Shown: piece by piece, positions 62,401-64,000 of the stretch
How positions within the stretch are numbered: position 1 is the stretch's first letter
How the letters are laid out: every line of letters starts with the position of its first letter
Source: Dillenia suffruticosa
Lineage: Eukaryota; Streptophyta; Magnoliopsida; Dilleniales; Dilleniaceae
DNA: 64,000 nt
Assembly (NCBI GenBank): GCA_033439265.1
Contig: JAVTVX010000013.1
Coordinates: forward strand, 18,952,500-19,016,499
Reading direction: 5' to 3'
The notes under the pieces: model-generated
What the model was told of the DNA's origin: nothing
Seen by the model: the letters and a program-made list of their open reading frames with translations, nothing else
Database searches by the model: none
Translations under genes and position numbers: made by a program

Positions 62401-64000
62401 ATAGCCATTGGCTAGGGTGGAGGAACTCTGGCAGTCCAACAAGAAGTTGCTGCAGCAACAGGAGACAGCATTGATCTTGCTGATGGAAAGGTTTTGGGGA
62501 GAATTGCAGGGGCACAACAAGGTCCAAGAGGTGAGGAGCAGCAGCCACACCCTTGCAGACCAAGGGGAGGAAAGGGGTAGTTTGCTGGAAGAAAGGAATT
62601 CCATCCCCAAAAAGTACCATGACTTAAATAGCAATGAATATAATAAGTTTGGACAGGATCTTCAGCTTTCCATTACTGATTGTCACAGATCTTTGGTGGA
62701 CGAAATATCTAAAAATGTGAGAAAGAAAGGAGCCACTAATCTTGGTCTAAATCTGTCCAAACCCCAAGATATTGATCTTTCTTTGGAGGAGGTCCATGTG
62801 GCCTATACTACCTGTCTACAAGTGCAGCATCTTGTTACAGAAACATGTCCTGAAGATGCTAAATTTACAGGAAAAGGAAATTCTGGAAAGTTCAAAGAAG
62901 AAGATGAGGGAGGAGGCTTATTAGGAGTTCTTGAAGACTTGAGAAGACCCATCCTGAATTCAAGCTTGAGGACAAGCTCTGTCTAGGAGAGGAGTAATGA
63001 TACGCACTTGAATATTATTAGAAAGAATTATTTTTGAAAGTGCATATATTTGAAAAGAGATCTTTTAGAAAAATATTTAGAAACCAGTAAAATGGAAATA
63101 TTATAGGGGAAATAGTAATTTCCTTATTTTAGTTGATAGCAATCTTTTTAAAATTAGTAGTTATCTTAGTTTTGGGAATATTTCATTTTAGAAATGATTT
63201 TAGAGTTGTTTTTAGTAAAAATTCTATTTTATTGTAAACTCTAGTTTTCCCTGTTTAGTGGGGGTGTAATTAATAAAGAAGCAAATCCAAATTCTTATAA
63301 AAGTAGTGTGGTAGGAAACTTGCTAGGGAACAAGTTCCCAGCCATCAAACTTAGGGGCTAAGGGAGGGAAAACTCTAGCAAGGGAAGAGAGGAATTCCTT
63401 GCAGGGTATCCATTGACTAGATCCTGTACTAGGACTCATATGAGAGGGCTTCCTGGTTGCTTCTGAGCAAAGATGGATGGCATGTTCTTAATTTTTTGCT
63501 TATAAACTGTCTTCTCTATTTGCAACTAAGGGGCACCCTTTGGGGCCTTCTAATCATTCTCCTAATTCCATCCCCCCATATTAAAAAAAAAAAAAAAAAA
63601 TTGGGTGATGGCTGACAATCTTGAAAGATTTATGTTTCATACTCAACTAGATAAACTACTTAAGGGCTTGAGTCTATGGATAATGGCAGGGCTTTGGGAG
63701 AAGGGGATGCTTTCCCTTTAGCAAGTTATTTAATGCTTCGGCTGTTGATGGGAAAATGCCTCATCAAAAGGAGATTAGGTATCGAGCATCCTTTAGTGAA
63801 GCTACTTAGCCACCGTTTTCACATTAGCGGCATAAATAGCATCTGGCTTTATAGATCTTATCGACACACTCTGTGCATGTTTTGTATGTTTGTGTTTTGT
63901 GCAAGTATGTTTGTTGATGCCTCCATTCTCTACATCTGTCAACCTCTGCACATTCGTTTCATATCCAAAATACTACGATCAATACTCTGATATTGTAGGA
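50433..64000 (+). CDS. ERF3: Eukaryotic peptide chain release factor GTPase subunit eRF3 (partial, 3' end outside window)
   Basis: Fifteen exons visible: 50433-50439, 51567-51608, 52030-52101, 53323-53397, 54219-54272, 54460-54555, 56259-56370, 57218-57263, 57426-57497, 58120-58182, 58265-58419, 58515-58579, 59789-59939, 60355-60460, 60552-60687. Together they give 1252 bp, 417 codons plus one base, with phases consistent throughout. eRF3 works with eRF1 in the cytosol to release finished proteins at stop codons, using GTP. Visible motifs are G1 GHVDAGKS (split by intron 6), G3 DAPGH, G4 NKMD, the eRF3-typical [20 protein letters not shown] and [17 protein letters not shown], then domain 2 ([20 protein letters not shown]). 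Sequence and the short acidic N-terminus exclude EF-1A and fit eRF3 rather than HBS1. The last roughly 115 residues (domain 3) must lie right of 64000. The 7-bp first exon (ATGAACG) is the least certain part. Confidence 0.93.
55937..55972. repeat. (CT)n microsatellite in eRF3 intron 6
   Basis: About 18 CT units with small interruptions (CACTCACTC). Confidence 0.85.
56390..56631. repeat. 121-bp tandem duplication in eRF3 intron 7
   Basis: A unit starting CTCATGATTTCCAGCTACAC occurs at 56390-56510 and again at 56511-56631 with few differences. It begins 20 bp after the exon 7 donor. The open frames across it are non-coding. Confidence 0.85.
60688..61847. other. eRF3 intron 15, left part
   Basis: Intronic DNA after exon 15. 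None of the remaining eRF3 domain 3 sequence was found here or up to 64000, so this intron exceeds 3.3 kb. Nothing else was recognised in this part. Confidence 0.6.
61853..62297 (+). repeat. Left LTR of the compact element
   Basis: It runs from TGATATGCACTTG to GGACCCATATCA and has short terminal inverted repeats (TGATAT...ATATCA). It contains ATTAATAAAGAGG near 62126, a possible polyadenylation-signal region. Confidence 0.9.
62301..62313 (+). other. Primer-binding site (initiator-Met tRNA type)
   Basis: TAGTATCAGAGCC differs by one base from TGGTATCAGAGCC, the usual plant site complementary to the initiator methionine tRNA 3' end. It begins 3 bp after the left LTR. Confidence 0.8.
62321..62986 (+). 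pseudogene. Gag-like ORF of the compact LTR element, broken by two stops
   Basis: One frame starts ATG eight bases after the primer site and fills nearly all of the 700-bp interior (222 codons). It is interrupted only by TGA at 62381 and TAG at 62402. The first part ([20 protein letters not shown]) and the following Glu/Gln/Leu-rich tract look like a gag N-terminus with a helical or coiled-coil region. No CCHC zinc knuckle is visible, and the last third resembles nothing I know. Calling it gag rests on position and composition only. Confidence 0.5.
62983..62997 (+). other. Polypurine tract of the compact LTR element
   Basis: AGGAGAGGAG followed by TAA abuts the right LTR start, as expected for the plus-strand priming site. 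Confidence 0.65.
62998..63443 (+). repeat. Right LTR of the compact element
   Basis: It starts TGATACGCACTTG and ends GGACTCATATGA; the final ATATCA has mutated to ATATGA. It is followed directly by GAGGG. Confidence 0.9.
63449..64000. other. eRF3 intron 15, right part to window end
   Basis: It contains an A tract (about 63583-63600) and no eRF3 exon. The 104-codon frame at 63676-63990 is not recognised and is probably chance. Confidence 0.5.

Larger units (their letters stand above)
61853..63443 (+). mobile_element. Compact non-autonomous LTR retrotransposon in eRF3 intron 15
   Basis: Two direct repeats (61853-62297, 445 bp; 62998-63443, 446 bp) flank a 700-bp interior. The LTRs start TGATAT/TGATAC and end ATATCA/ATATGA. 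A perfect 5-bp duplication, GAGGG, lies at 61848-61852 and 63444-63448. The interior starts with a primer site fitting initiator-Met tRNA and ends with a purine tract. No protease, reverse transcriptase, integrase or RNase H is present. By eye the LTRs differ at about 45-50 positions (about 11%), so the insertion is old. The size (1591 bp) lies above classic TRIMs and far below autonomous elements. It is in the same direction as eRF3. Confidence 0.92.

Noticed and set aside
62212-62634. Minus-strand frames over the compact LTR element
   Set aside because: Antisense to the gag-like frame; no domain, and borders cross the LTR junction.
1-64000. tRNA, rRNA or snoRNA genes
   Set aside because: Tracts with box-B-like GGTTCGA words were checked; each lies in a SINE with an A tail rather than a foldable tRNA.

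Overview
The window is nuclear DNA of a flowering plant, almost certainly a eudicot. It is AT-rich, its genes are split by many introns with plant-type splice sites, and all four proteins match land-plant families. Repeat content (RTE and L1-type LINEs, several SINE families, a long Ty3/gypsy-type solo LTR) suggests a larger, perhaps woody, eudicot genome. The species cannot be named from sequence alone.

Layout. Positions 1-9.3 kb hold no recognisable protein gene, only AT-rich DNA with at least eight short retroposons, seven of them with flanking target-site duplications, and a block of local duplications. An ALMT-family anion channel gene (six exons, + strand) lies at 9572-12064. A gene-poor gap follows to 18.3 kb. 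The complete seven-exon gene for digalactosyldiacylglycerol synthase 1 (DGD1, - strand) lies at 18305-23325. From 25 to 30.2 kb there is a decayed L1-type LINE split by a 3.1-kb solo LTR. A second LINE 3' fragment lies at 32.2-32.9 kb. A golgin gene closest to Arabidopsis GC2 (ten exons, - strand, 33067-44643) carries an RTE LINE and a SINE in its 4.1-kb second intron. Between it and the next gene lie a SINE and a 2.5-kb MULE-like element with a plant-mobile-domain remnant and an array of 27-bp palindromes. The eRF3 translation-termination GTPase gene starts at 50433 (+) and runs off the right end. Its last visible intron holds a 1.6-kb LTR element with almost no coding content beyond one broken ORF.

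The four genes do not form one pathway: vacuolar or plasma-membrane anion transport, chloroplast galactolipid synthesis, Golgi tethering and cytosolic translation termination. As I recall, eRF3 (At1g18070) and GC2 (At1g18190) are also close in Arabidopsis, so that pair may be conserved microsynteny. For each gene the exon lengths add up to one open reading frame (477, 785 and 635 residues, and 417 codons of the partial eRF3), which strongly supports the models.

No new enzyme system is visible. The observations most likely to be undescribed are the palindrome array with its long inverted repeats at 45.9-48.4 kb, the compact LTR element in the eRF3 intron, three small SINE families with clear duplications, and an in-frame GC-AG intron in the golgin gene.
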